Part shown: in pieces, positions 8,779 to 18,535 of the stretch
Layout of the letters: every line of letters starts with the position of its first letter
Numbering within the stretch: the first letter of the stretch is position 1
From: Chara braunii
Taxonomy: Eukaryota > Streptophyta > Charophyceae > Charales > Characeae
DNA: 22,484 bases
Reading direction: 5' to 3'
Assembly: GCA_003427395.1 (NCBI GenBank)
Contig: BFEA01000585.1
Location: 22,670-45,153, forward strand
Notes under the pieces: generated by a model
Told to the model about the DNA's origin: nothing
Databases searched by the model: none
The model's input: the letters and a program-made list of their open reading frames with translations, nothing else
Program-made: the position numbers and the translations under genes

Positions 8779-9238
8779 CTAGGCTGTTTTTCCGGGCACC
8801 CAACTTGTGCCCGGATACACGCCCGGGTGCCCGGCCGGGCATGACCCCGGGACATGGTTCCGGGCAGCCACAATGCAAAAAAAAAAAGGAAAAAAGAAAA
8901 GGAAGAAATTAGAAAAATTCCAGAAAAAAATATGTTGTGTAGAATTGCAATACAAACAACTCTTGGCTGAGGGTCACATCAGAATTCCTCACCGAATCGG
9001 AGATAAAAAAAGAAAACAACAAAATAACGTAGAGGCACCCCCCTTTAAACCCTCTTAGCCCCTTTAAAACAAATTTATACCCCCCTTCCCACCCCCTGAC
9101 AACCAACTTTCAAAAAATGAAAAAAAAACGGATTTGGGGTCCTCTGGGAGAGCGCATTTGCACGCCCTGGTACCCCAGGTGTCAGACCCCCCTGGGTGTC
9201 ACGCCCGGGTGCTCGGCCGGGCATGAAAATCTTCCTAG
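8779..9238. mobile_element. Miniature element, CTAGG family, copy 2
   Basis: It begins CTAGGCTG (8779) and ends CCTAG (9238). GC-rich CCCGGGC/GCCCGGCCGGGC palindromes lie inside both ends and the core is AT-rich. Flanks TTGTAAAG and CTTTAAAG agree at 6 of 8. Its core repeats the copy 1 motif (AACAACTCTTG...AGGGTCACATC, about 8957-8980) and the preceding TATGTTGTG. Inverted ends are short, so borders are approximate. Confidence 0.6.
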
Positions 9239-9241
9239 CTT

Positions 9242-9600
9242 TAAAGTATTTTCGAATTGCAAGAAATGTTTTCGATATTGTTTTTATTTGTTTCTCCAAT
9301 TTTAATAAGAATCTGTAGTTGATGCTCGGCCAAAAGTTGCTTATTTTGTGTTGTTCCCTCACTTCTTTTTTTTTCCAGATTTTTTAATGATTTTTTTTTT
9401 TTTTTTTTTTTTCCGTACGGGGGCGTACAAGACGTACAGGTGTACAAATCCCATGCAGATATTACCTGTACATTTTGTATGGAAAGGCCCCGTACGTGTA
9501 CGTTATGCAACGTAGAGTAATTCTGAATTATTTTCAAATTACAAAAACAATCCAAAAAAAAATAAATAATTATAAAGTATTTCCCATTGCTATGCCGGAC
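9242..9600. repeat. Diverged relative of the CTAGG family core (minus) with GTAC inverted repeat
   Basis: Read on the minus strand, about 9345-9290 resembles the core motif of copies 1 and 2 (GCAACTTTTGGCCGAG then ATTCTTATTAAAATTGG). A T tract lies at 9391-9412, then an imperfect inverted repeat with arms 9415-9441 and 9464-9495 (GTACGGGG and TACAGGT on the left, ACCTGTA and CCCCGTAC on the right). The short sequence AAAGTATTT...ATTGC occurs at both 9244-9260 and 9575-9591. Confidence 0.45.
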
Positions 9601-10372
9601 CCGGACCCGGACAGCTCATCCCCGGGGACCGGTGTCGGGACCTGTGTTTCCCGAAGCAAGTCCCGACCCTTGAGACATGATATATGGCTAAGATGTGCAC
9701 GACAGAGGAATCCGGAGTGAGGAGGCAAGAGAGATAGAAAGGATGAAGGACTAATGCAGGATCATCGACGACAAGGACCCAAGAGGAGGCTTAAGACCAC
9801 CGAAGCTTTTAGGACCAGGAATAGACCGCGGAGTTGCGGTCGGCAAAAGACCACGAGAAATTAGTAAAGGCGGCCCTCCGTCTTGAAAAAGGAGGACTGT
9901 CAGAAAAATAATAATCGGATGCCAAGTACCGCAGGAAGAAGGGGGCCAACAACGCCAAGGAAAATAGGGCCTTCACACCGACGCATAAGATTATGGCATG
10001 GGCCGGAGGGGGCATCTGAATTCGGCAGGAGAAAAGCCCAAGGGCCATGGACCAAGCAAGGAGGACACAAAAAGGGCCAGTAGGTACCACACAAGCATGT
10101 GCCTGGGCCACAGGCGACCTGAAAAATAAGTGGCCTTGGGAGCCAAAATAAAAAGGACTAGAAAAAGAGAAGGAGAGCCTCAATTTCGAGGCTTGTAGGC
10201 CTTGAAATTGAGAAGGGACTCAAAGGGGATGCAACGGATCACAAGGGCTTTAAATATGGAAGGCCCAGGTACGCTGAACCTGACAAATGGGGTCCTAATG
10301 TGATCCGGAATAAAACGGTCAGCAAAGGTGAGGGGAAAAGGGCCTAGAGGGAGAATGGGAGAGGTAGGAGAG
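9601..10372. other. Unassigned stretch left of element B
   Basis: Purine-rich DNA with no recognisable gene. It holds an 8-bp inverted repeat GTCGGGAC/GTCCCGAC (9634-9667) and a 9-bp one CTCAATTTC/GAAATTGAG around 10180-10210. The last five bases, GAGAG (10368-10372), are the expected target duplication of element B, and its partner lies beyond the window. Confidence 0.35.
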
Positions 10373-11693
10373 TGTTACATGCCCAGTTGGGCGATGTACA
10401 CAATAACCGAGGATCCGCAATGTGATGAAAAGGACTGAATGGACAATGCAGTGCAAGTAGAATCTCAACAAGCAATGTGCATTCTGATACATACAAAATG
10501 GTGCTGAATAGCGCAGGGAAGACTTAGATACAAATCCTGACCTGACCGGGACTGACCTAATTCACGTAGTACAAGATAGCGAAGCAGAATGCTAGAATTC
10601 TAATGACTAGCCCAATCAATGTTTGAACGCAGACCAAACATACATCGTGTCCATCACAAGGTGTGAAGGAGCCTGGCGCTGTACACAGGAAGGAAGCGCC
10701 AGGTCCAGACATACACGGACGAAGAGGAGCGGATTAGATGAAGGAGGGGGGAGAGATGGGAATGTCGTCAACACCAAGTCTTTGTCACAAGTCCCAAATA
10801 ATCCCTCGTTGTAATGTCTGAAGCCCAAAAGTCGAGTCTGGATCCAATGTCACCAAGCTCTCTCTCTCTCTTTCTCTCATAGTCTGTTGATGCAGTGAAG
10901 TCAGATAATGAGAGGGTGAGAGGGAGATGGTGGACTGAGAAGAGGAAGAAGAAGAACTCTCTCTCTGCCACGAGCCAGATACTAACATGTGAAGTTGGCA
11001 GGTACCTCGAAGACGAAGCTGGAGCAACGACGCTGCAGGTAAGTACCTCTGGCCTCCGCCCAGCTCTCTCTCTCTCTAGTGCTATCCTAGGTATGGCGCC
11101 CAGCGCTGAAGACTACAGCTACCTACTGCGCCCAGCGCTGAAGACTAATGCTCACGCTACTACTACTCCTGCAACGCTCCCTCCAGAGTACTGCTGCCGA
11201 ATCCTGAAGACTACTGACTGCCTCCTGCCTGCCCGTGAAGTGCAATGGAAGTCCCTATGTACTACCTCGGCCTGCCTCCTGACTGCCTGAAGGGCAAGCC
11301 AGGCCGAGGAGGCTGCTCTTGCCAATGCCGAAGTGTGCCAGGGGCTGGCGCTGCAGCATCTGCTGAGGCTGGTGTGAGAACAGGCTAAGAATAGCCTGTT
11401 CCCGAAACCCTAGTTCGGTGCCTGATTTTCAGGGCTGGTCGTTCTGATGAACGACCGAAAATGGCCCTTCGTTTTAGGCTAAAACGGCTATTGCCATTTT
11501 TAGTCTGAAACGACACAGGGTCTGTAGGCCCCTATTTTTCAGGCTTTCGGGCTGAACAGACATGGGGCCTGTAGGCCCTGGTTTTTAGGCTTTCAGCCTG
11601 TATTTCAGGCTTTCAGCCTGTATTGCAGGCTTTCAGCCTGAGGGACGCAAGGCTTGGAAAATGGTCCTCGTGTTGCAGGCGCAACATGTAACA
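10373..11693 (-). repeat. Element B 3' LTR (full length, 1321 bp)
   Basis: On the plus strand it runs from TGTTACATGCCC (10373) to CATGTAACA (ending 11693), so the ends form a perfect TGTTACATG inverted repeat. The left 490 bases recur at 17669-18158. The right end abuts the polypurine tract. It includes a CT tract at about 10858-10879 and a hairpin cluster in the part that is U3 on the minus strand. Confidence 0.92.
11378..11640. repeat. Cluster of perfect hairpins in U3 of element B
   Basis: Consecutive inverted repeats: GAACAGGCTA/TAGCCTGTTC (11378-11401, 4-base loop); GGTCGTTC/GAACGACC (11437-11456); AAAATGGC/GCCATTTT (11458-11500) enclosing CGTTTTA/TAAAACG (11470-11486); TTCAG/CTGAA (about 11538-11556); then three repeats of about 19 bases, each carrying AGGCTTTCAGCCTG (11585-11640). 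A telobox-like AAACCCTAG is at about 11406-11413. Confidence 0.9.
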
Positions 11694-11706
11694 CCCCCCC
11701 CTCCTT
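11694..11706 (-). promoter_or_regulatory. Polypurine tract of element B
   Basis: AAGGAGGGGGGGG on the minus strand lies directly before the 3' LTR start TGTTACATG. It would prime plus-strand DNA synthesis. It overlaps the stop codon of the integrase-chromodomain frame. Confidence 0.9.
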
Positions 11707-13140
11707 ATGAAGTCAAGCCGGGGCGAGGGCGAAGCCGACGATCTGAAGGTGGAACCTGGATGCGGGTGCGGCGTGGAGCCGAAGAGACCGGCTTGCCTTG
11801 CATCTTGCGTTCATATCGTGCGAGAACGTTTGGAGCTGTTGCTTGAAGTTCTGCACGGGTCAACCAACGGTCAGCTCGGTGTGTGCAGTATGCAAAATGC
11901 ACCAAATACTCGGTTGGCCTGTTGCCGTAGCGTCGTTGGGAGATGATGTCGCCGACCTCCTGAAAACCGCCCATAGAGGGTGGGTCTTGCGAACGTCTCC
12001 CGAGAAAATCGTCATGTTCCGCTGGCGTGTAAAGAGCCAACTTGGAGCAATGAAAGACTGGGTAGATGGGCAAGTGGGCAGGCACTTGAATCGTGAAGGA
12101 AGGTCCCTCGGGTGCGTCTCCAGCGGTTGCTACGATTGGCCAAGGGCCCATCCATTTCGGGAGGAGCTTGCGAGAGATATCTTGTTCAAGGCTGAATTCC
12201 GCGGCGAAGACCCAAACGAGATCGCCGGCGCGGAATGGGCAAGGAAGACGCTGGCGATTGGCCTGCTGGCTCATGCGTTGCTGCGTCTTGGCCATCTGGT
12301 CACGTGCCTTGACAAGTAGCTCTTGCATTCGACGCAAGAAAAGAAGATGGTCGTCGCTCTCGGCCGTTCGTGGAGTGATAGTGTCCAATGGTGAAGTGAC
12401 TGGCGAGCTGTGCTCGAACTCGAAAGGCGATATCCCGATAGTCGGGCGGATGGAAGAGTTGTAGGCCAACTCGACATCCGGCAGCCGCTCAACCCAGTCC
12501 TTCTGGTCAGGACAAATGAGAGTGCGAAGGAGAACCTGTGCGGTCTGGTGCGCCCTCTCCGTTTGGCCATCGGTCTGAGGGTGGCGAGCTGAACTGGGCT
12601 TGAGAGATGAGCCCCATTGCTTGATGAGCGCCAACCAAAAATCGGACATGAACCGAGTGTCGCGGTCGCAGACGATTTCCTTGGGGTAACCCTTGATTCA
12701 AATCCAACCGGCGTAGAGAACCTCGGCCAACTCCGGTGCCTTGGCGTGACAGCGACAAGGCAAAAACATGGCGAACTTGGTGAGTCAGTCGACCACCGGG
12801 AGAATCCCATCCACTCCGGTCTTGTGCTTGGGAACGGGCCGGTAATGTCCATGGCAATCGCTTCCCTTCACCTCAAAGGGACCGGTAATGGCCGTAACTC
12901 GCCGTACGGACGGTGGTTGCGGGATTTGCAGCGTCGGGAAACCTCGCATGACTCGCAATAGTGTGTGACGTCGCCGAGAAGGACGGGCCACCAAAATTGC
13001 TCGCGAAGTCGGCCAATCGTGCGATTGACTCCAAAGTGTCCGGTGGCGGGAGCATCGAGGAACTCGCCAAGAAGCCGTGTACGCAAGTGAGGATCACTCG
13101 GTGCGCAAAGAAGGTCCTTCCCCCGTGTGTGGACAAGCAA
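11705..13140 (-). pseudogene. Element B integrase with C-terminal chromodomain, pseudogene
   Basis: The integrase zinc-binding region ([10 protein letters not shown] ... CESC) is at about 13070-12940. The catalytic core has its first Asp in MDITGPFP (from 12852), second Asp in VCDRDTRF (about 12670-12650) and Glu in TDGQTERAHQ (about 12559), so the DDE residues survive. In the last frame (12649-11705) a GDLVWV segment lies near residues 142-148 and a chromodomain at about residues 229-282 (DIISQRRYGNR ... YLVHF ... RADRWLTR), which in related elements reads histone marks to guide insertion. Defects are a TGA at 12868-12870, a frameshift near 12835, and two TGA stops upstream of 12670. The final frame is open to the TAA beside the polypurine tract. 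Confidence 0.92.
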
Positions 13141-13865
13141 GCATTCGCGTATTTGTCGTGGAACTCGGGGTCGGCTTGGTAGCCGCGGATGAAGCTGTTC
13201 CGCAGGTCATCATCAATCTCGAAGTTTGAGTAGACCGCGGTGCAATGATTCGGAAGCTGTGAAAGAGCATCCGCAAAACGGTTCGACTTCTCGGGAATGT
13301 GATCGGGAAAGAAGTCGAACTGGTCGATGGAAGCCATCCATCGAGCGATGGTGCTGTTGACGGTGTCTTGGGTCTTGTAGAAGACCAACGGATTGTTGTT
13401 TGTTACCCATCGGAATTGGCTTCGACCAAGGAGGAAGTGCCGCCACCGCTTGAGCGCGTGGACGAAGACGAGGAACTCCTTGCGTGCATCGTCAATGGAA
13501 TGGACGACGACCACTTTCTTGCTGAAATACTCGACCGGGTGCCAGTCCACACCATCATGTTGCTCGAGGACTGCACCAATGCCATAGCCTGACGCATCCG
13601 TAGTGATGCGCTTAGGCAAAAGCGGGTCGTATATCCGCAAGACCTCCGCAGACAATAGCGCGGCTTTGAGAGCCAAAAATGATTCCCGTGCCTCCTCTCC
13701 GAAGTCAAACGGCCGATCCTCGCATTGAAGCTTGGTCAAGTGGGCGGCGATCTTCGAGTAGCCTTCGATAAAACGCTGGTAGTAGCCGGCGAGACCAAGG
13801 AACGAACGAACATCCGTGACGTTCCGAGGCTCCGGCCCCTCTTGGATGGCTTGAATCTTGTTCAA
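13137..13865 (-). pseudogene. Element B RT connection and RNase H pseudogene
   Basis: It starts just after the RT deletion with [11 protein letters not shown] and the [12 protein letters not shown] segment typical of the RT thumb/connection. RNase H follows with [16 protein letters not shown] (first catalytic Asp), VEYFSKK, and ADALSQLP near the end. The usual DHNPL motif reads NNNPL, so that Asp has been lost. It would degrade the RNA strand during copying. The frame leaves the family near 13130, where the integrase continues one register away. Confidence 0.9.
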
Positions 13866-14611
13866 TAGCGGACTGATGCACGAAACTCATTGGTCATTGC
13901 CGCTTGAAAGGTTGTCGGGGCGTTGGTGAGGCCAAAAGGCATGACCACCCACTCAAAATGCCCGTACCGCGTCTTGAACGCGGATTTGTAGCGATCATTC
14001 GGCCGGATCGAGATTTGATGATATCCCGATTTCAAATCCAACTTAGAAAAATATTGTGCGCCGCCCAATCGCTTAAGAAGATCGTCGATACGAGGAAGAG
14101 GCCCCGCATCAAGAATGATCTCGTGAGAGATCGACCGATCCAGCACCACACCGGTAGGTGACTCGAAGATGTCGGCGAACTCGTCCAGCAACCGCACCAC
14201 TAGGGGGTCCAAAGACAAGTCCGTGGGTGAAGAGTCGGCTACCACGACGGTCCGTAGGAAACATAGGCCGATCTCCTCAGGCTGCTCGTAAGCGCAAGTT
14301 GCCCGGAATGATTTGGCCATCACCACTTGGCACCGAATCGAAGGGTGCGGTAGAGGAATAGTACACGCCACTTCCGTGCCGAAGGCGTCGCAAACGCTAA
14401 GAGTCCGCCGGTGGAAGTTGACCGTGTGATCCGCACTTGCAAGCCAAGGCATTCCCTGAATGATGTCGAAGTCCGTGTCGGAAATGTCGAATGTCACCGG
14501 TTTGCATGCATGAGGTGCGCAATAAACCGGTACGGCCTCGATGTAGCGGTCGAGAAGTTGCTGCGTCTTTCCATCCGCCAACTTGATCGCTGTCGGGTTT
14601 GCCTTCCTCCG
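13862..14611 (-). pseudogene. Element B reverse transcriptase pseudogene with two deletions
   Basis: Downstream of the protease the frame holds FDIIQGMPWL (end of protease fold), an ESPTGVV segment, then [14 protein letters not shown] with the first catalytic Asp and [13 protein letters not shown]. Between the ESPTGVV segment and PLPRIDDLL (junction near 14100-14108) the fingers region of roughly 70-80 residues is missing. After MTNEFR (about 13888) the block with YxDD is also missing, and the frame shifts into the RNase H part. The RT is therefore catalytically dead. Confidence 0.9.
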
Positions 14612-14830
14612 AACTTATGCGCCAAGGCCAGCCCTTTGCATAAAGGCTTGGCTCATGAAATTGCGAGACGCGCCGCTATCCAGCAAAGCGCTGCAGGACG
14701 CTTGCCCAACCTGGATGCGGACATACATGAGCGGTGCGTTGTTGTCATCGTACCGCTGCGTGCGAAACTCGCGGGCCACCTTGGTAACATACGCAAGGAT
14801 GTCCCCCACCGCGACTTCGTCATCCGTCGG
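14612..14830 (-). pseudogene. Element B aspartic protease pseudogene
   Basis: Retropepsin active-site motif ALLDSGASRNFMS is at about 14690-14650. The same frame continues into RT after one in-frame TAA at 14615-14617. A frameshift near 14820-14830 separates it from the gag-pol linker. Confidence 0.88.
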
Positions 14831-15161
14831 CGAAGTTGGTGGTGCATAGAAGGATAAGTACGTGTGAAGATGAGCGTATTGTGGTCCCGGTAGGCGACCC
14901 GTGGTCGGGAGAGGGCCATGCGAAGTCCTCGGACGTGAGCGGGTCCAACACCTCTATGTTGAACTCGCGCGCCGAATCCCGTGAAGAACCACTTGAAGAC
15001 GATAAGTCGCCGCTGCCGGACGGAGAAGATGCCGCACACACGTCTTGTCCTTGAGCTTGAGTATCCAGCGTAGGAACGAGTCGGGCAGCATAGTCCTCAA
15101 AAGAATACAGAAGAGGAGGAGTATCGACTTCCTCATGCGCCTCGGAATGAAGGCCGGTCAC
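14830..15161 (-). pseudogene. Element B gag-pol linker segment
   Basis: The frame reads FEDYAARLVPTLD, a Ser-rich stretch, then VLDPLTSEDFAWP. Element C has the matching pieces (YEDYAAQLVPLLD and ELDPLTREDFAWM) at 22291-22484, which supports both as a conserved linker between zinc knuckle and protease. Its function is unknown. Confidence 0.8.
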
Positions 15162-15220
15162 TCGCGAAGAGACCGGTTCCAGAGGCGTCGAGAGTGTTGT
15201 CGAGTCACTCTCGGCGGTGC

Positions 15221-16744
15221 TCAGTTTCCCTGTTTGCCCTTGCCTTTCAATGGGCAGGCCAGTGTCTCATGGAGATCGTCGTTGCACCATAGGCAATAGT
15301 GGAATCTCGTGCGCACCTTGAATGCTTGCTCGGAGATGCCGTATTGGGACCATGGGGCTGGAGCTGCTGCGCCGGGCCCGGGGCTAGATGCGGTGTGTGT
15401 CTTCTTGCCGCGTCCTCGGCCTTTGCCGGGGCAGCCACCTTCCCGGGCAGCTGCAAGTCTGTCCCCTTCATTGGCAGACACGACCTCGCTAGTTTGGTCA
15501 AACGGCGTTGCCGCTGCGACCACGGCCACTCTTGGCCGATGCTGGTCCCTGCTCGGGCCCGGCGCAAACGAACGCAGGTTCTTTGTCTCCTTGTTCGTGA
15601 TAATGATCTGCGCGGCCTTGTCAAAGAGTTCCACCGTTGTTGTCAAGGTGTCCTCGACATGAGTCAAGGCATTTCTTAATGTCGGACATGACCTTGAGAT
15701 GAAATAGTGGCGGATGGCCTTGAAGCCCATCTGGATGTCTGGGACTGATGTCAAGCGTTGGTACCCGGCAATCCAGTTGGTACTCGGCAGCGTGCCTTGC
15801 TCGAAGACCATGAGCTTGTCCATAGCCTTGATCTCGGGCAGCTCGACTTGGAACCGCTTGTGCCACACTGCCTTCAGATCATCCCAACTGATCTTGGTGC
15901 GCAAGTTGCCAGCTACTACTCCGTATTTGGACAAGAGATTGTCCAACCATGCCTGGCACGCGCCCCCCGACCGGGAGTACAAGTACGCGTGGTGCTTGTG
16001 TTCCTTGACGTAGTGTAGCTGTAGCGTGAGCTCGAACTTGCGGAACCATGATATAGGATTTGTCTTTGTTGAGTCGCAGAAGATCTCCTGTCCGTCGAAC
16101 TTTGGAGCTGTCTCGCGCGGTTCTGAACTCGAGTGGTTGGCGGCAGTGCAAATCCGTTGTTCCAACTGTTACGTTGCGGCCTGCTGTAACTGCACGCCGT
16201 CCTTGAGGGAGCCGACGTCCATCTCCAATGCTTCGAGGCGATCGGAGGTGTTGGAAGAGCTTGCATCGGAGGCGGCGACAGGTCACTGCTCCAACTGTCG
16301 GAGGCGGCCTTGGACTTGAGCTAGCGAGTCGTCGAGGTTGTGGATGTCCTCCTACTGTGTAATGCATGTCGCCAGGAGGTCCGTGAGATGGGAGAGGAGG
16401 AGAGCGATCTTGTTTTCGCTATCCTCCAGCTTGCCATTCTCGGCCTTGGTCCGCCATTCCGCTGCCATTGTGAGCAAAGTCTGCTCTCCGTTAAATATCT
16501 TCTCACAACATTGAATTCTTTCTTCATCGGCAGCCTTTGCTGCTGCCTCGTCATGTTGGCGCTGTTGTTCAATTGCCAGCAGACGTGCCTGCTCGATGTC
16601 CTCTTCCTTCTTCTTCGCTGTTGTTGCTGCGTCATCCGCCCGTCTCTTTGTTTCGGTACTCCAAGCCAGCATCCGGGCGTGATAGGCCTCGTCTGCTTCT
16701 CCGGACCTCTGGTCCATGACGGCTGTCTGTGAATGCAACAACAT
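15221..16744 (-). pseudogene. gag: Element B gag pseudogene
   Basis: A single frame with three premature stops. ATG candidates are at 16744-16742 and 16717-16715 (MDQRSGEADEAYHARML). An Ala/Glu/Lys-rich coiled coil follows, then a stop TAG at 16352-16354, further in-frame stops near 16280 (TGA) and just upstream of 16165 (TAA), then a retrotransposon capsid domain (WFRKFELTLQ ... AWLDNL ... WHKRFQ) and a zinc knuckle of C-x2-C-x4-H-x4-C form (CLWCNDDLHETLAC, about 15290-15249). Removing nothing else, the register is maintained for 1.5 kb. Confidence 0.9.
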
Positions 16745-16785
16745 AGACCAGCCCGGGGGCCTGATAACATGGTATTCCGTGCTAC

Positions 16786-16884
16786 TGACGTGGCACTGCT
16801 GTCGGCTGACGTGGCCTGTTGACGTGTCCTGCTGACGTGGCCTGCTGACGTAGTCTGTTGATGTGGCCTGCTGACGTGGCAACT
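16786..16884 (-). repeat. Minisatellite of TGACGTGGCCTGC units
   Basis: Seven copies of TGACGT or near variants (one TGATGT) occur in about 100 bases, mostly spaced by TGGCCTGCTG. The TGACGT core is a binding site for plant bZIP (TGA-type) factors. It lies in the leader/gag start region of element B. Confidence 0.85.
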
Positions 16885-17649
16885 CACCAATGCCGTCGCA
16901 GGGGGTACCCGGAGACAGGTAGAGAAGGTAAGGCGAGAGGTGGCAACAACATAGGTGGGGAGGGGTGGGTGGGATAATCGCCCAGACAACGCCCAGATAA
17001 GGAGCCACTAATCAAAAAAGAAAAGTTTGAACTTTGCAAAAAAAAAAATTCGAGAAAAATAAAAAATCCCGACTTTTGCAAGTTCAGTAGGTCTCCCAAC
17101 CTCCCTTGAAGTGCGAAACTATCAATGAGAAAAAAATTCGAACTTCAAACGGCCAATGATTTATAGAACTGACTAACAGAATCCTAGAACTGCAAAAAAA
17201 AAAATTCCGAAAAGACATGATAAGTGTTCGGATTTACTCAGATGAGAGTATTCGCAGTTTGGAAAATAATACCCGCAGGAGGTATTTCCCGTACCGTTTT
17301 CTGAAAAACGAATTTCGAAAAAGAAGATATGCCAAATTTCTAAGTAACGGGAAATGCAACAGGAAATCGAAATTTTCGAAAAGAAGGATATTCCGGATTT
17401 TCAACAACGAAATTTCAAAATTTCAAAAGGAAAACGAAAATGGAAATTTCGGATGTTGCGCTATTGCGATTTTCCACAACAGAATAGCGAGAAAACAAAA
17501 TCCAAGAAGAAGAAAAAAAATTCGATTTTCGGCAGTAAGGTCAAAATCGTGATTTTGGGTGCTAACTAGTGTGCTCTAATCAATCAATAAAGGCTAATCA
17601 GCTACCTAGTCCCCGCACACGTGTCAGATCAGGTTGTCTCGATTCACGT
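16885..17649 (-). other. Element B 5' leader, AT-rich
   Basis: Lies between primer-binding site and gag. It is rich in AAATTTCGAAA-like words with A tracts, similar in style to the leader of element C. No ORF is supported. Confidence 0.65.
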
Positions 17650-17666
17650 GCGGTGTTCCGATACCA
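17650..17666 (-). promoter_or_regulatory. Primer-binding site of element B
   Basis: On the minus strand the LTR ends ATGTAACA at 17669, followed by GT and TGGTATCGGAACACCGC. The first ten or so bases match the complement of the 3' end of plant initiator-Met tRNA (TGGTATCAGAGC) with one mismatch at base 8. This is where tRNA would prime minus-strand synthesis. Confidence 0.88.
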
Positions 17667-17668
17667 AC

Positions 17669-18158
17669 TGTTACATGCCCAGTTGGGCGATGTACACAAT
17701 AATCGAGGATCCGCAATATGATGAAAAGGACTAAATGTACAATGCAGTGCAAGTAGAATCTCAACAAGCAATGTGCATTCTGATACATACAAAATGGTGT
17801 TGAATAGCGCAGGGAAGACTTAGATACAAATCCTGACCTGACCGGGACTAACCTCATTCACGTAGTACAAGATAGCGAAGCAGAATGCTAGAATGCTAAT
17901 GACTAGCCCAATCAATGTTTGAACGCAGACCAAACATACATCGTGTCCATCACAAGGTGTGAAGGAGCCTGGCGCTGTACGCAGGAAGGAAGCACTAGGT
18001 CCAGACATACACGGACGAAGAGGAGGGGATCAGACGAAGGAGGGTGGAGAGATGGGAATGTCGTCAACACCAAGTCTTTGTCACAAGTCCCAAATAATCT
18101 CTCGTCGTAATGTCTGAAGCCCAAAAGTCGAGTCTGGATCCAATGTCACCAAGCTCTC
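17669..18158 (-). repeat. Element B 5' LTR, truncated by element C
   Basis: Repeats 10373-10862 with constant offset 7296 and about 17 substitutions. Homology stops at 18158 inside the CT tract, where element C begins. The missing U3 portion (equivalent of 10863-11693) should lie beyond element C. Confidence 0.92.
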
Positions 18159-18178
18159 TGTTACATCTTCGACGCACA

Positions 18179-18381
18179 CGGGTCCTACCGGACCCGACTT
18201 AGGGCCGGAAGGACACATCAGGGCCTAAAGGCTCGACCTTGGGGTATTACAGGCCCTTAAGGTCTGACCTTGGACCAGTACTCGACGGGCAGGCCCAAAC
18301 GGCATTATCGTTTGGACCTGGCGGCGCTCTTGAGGCTGCCGCCCGCCGGTTGGGGCTGAACCGTCCATCTGGACGGTTCAG
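18179..18381. repeat. Perfect hairpins in U3 of element C
   Basis: CGGGTCC/GGACCCG (18179-18196, loop TACC), CCAAACG/CGTTTGG (18295-18315) and CTGAACCGTCC/GGACGGTTCAG (18356-18381, 11-bp stem, loop ATCT) follow one another upstream of the TATA-like box. Confidence 0.9.
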
Positions 18382-18535
18382 GGCATGGCCAGGCTTCGCA
18401 GCATTGAGGCCGGCCTCTGCCCCACCGGTATAAGTACCGGTACAGCCTCACTTGGAGGGATCGAACCACCGGCACCCTACCAGTGCGTTATGGTCAGCGC
18501 CAGAGCGCTGTTTTGATGCGCTAAGTTCAGCGCAG

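Larger units (their letters stand above)
10373..18158 (-). mobile_element. Element B: chromovirus (Ty3/gypsy), nearly complete, inactive
   Basis: On the minus strand the order is 5' LTR (truncated), primer-binding site, leader, gag with zinc knuckle, linker, protease, RT, RNase H, integrase, chromodomain, polypurine tract, 3' LTR. This is the diagnostic order of Ty3/gypsy chromoviruses. Multiple stops, frameshifts and two RT deletions make it inactive. The overlapping 490 bases of its two LTRs differ at about 17 positions by hand alignment, with no indels. Confidence 0.93.

Noticed and set aside
10019-10033. GAATTCGGCAGGAG resembling a cDNA cloning adapter (GAATTCGGCACGAG)
   Set aside because: One base differs and the surroundings are ordinary genomic sequence, so chance is more likely than vector contamination.
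10373-10860. LTR of element B limited to about 490 bp
   Set aside because: The right edge lacked a proper polypurine tract and TG...CA end. The full LTR with perfect inverted ends and adjacent polypurine tract runs to 11693, and the 490-bp limit reflects truncation of the other copy.
11798-12464. Plus-strand frames of up to 173 codons opposite integrase
   Set aside because: Mirror frames of the integrase-chromodomain coding strand, with no recognisable domains.
17217-17569. Lys/Arg/Phe-rich plus-strand frames in the leader of element B
   Set aside because: AT-rich simple-sequence translation, without any motif.
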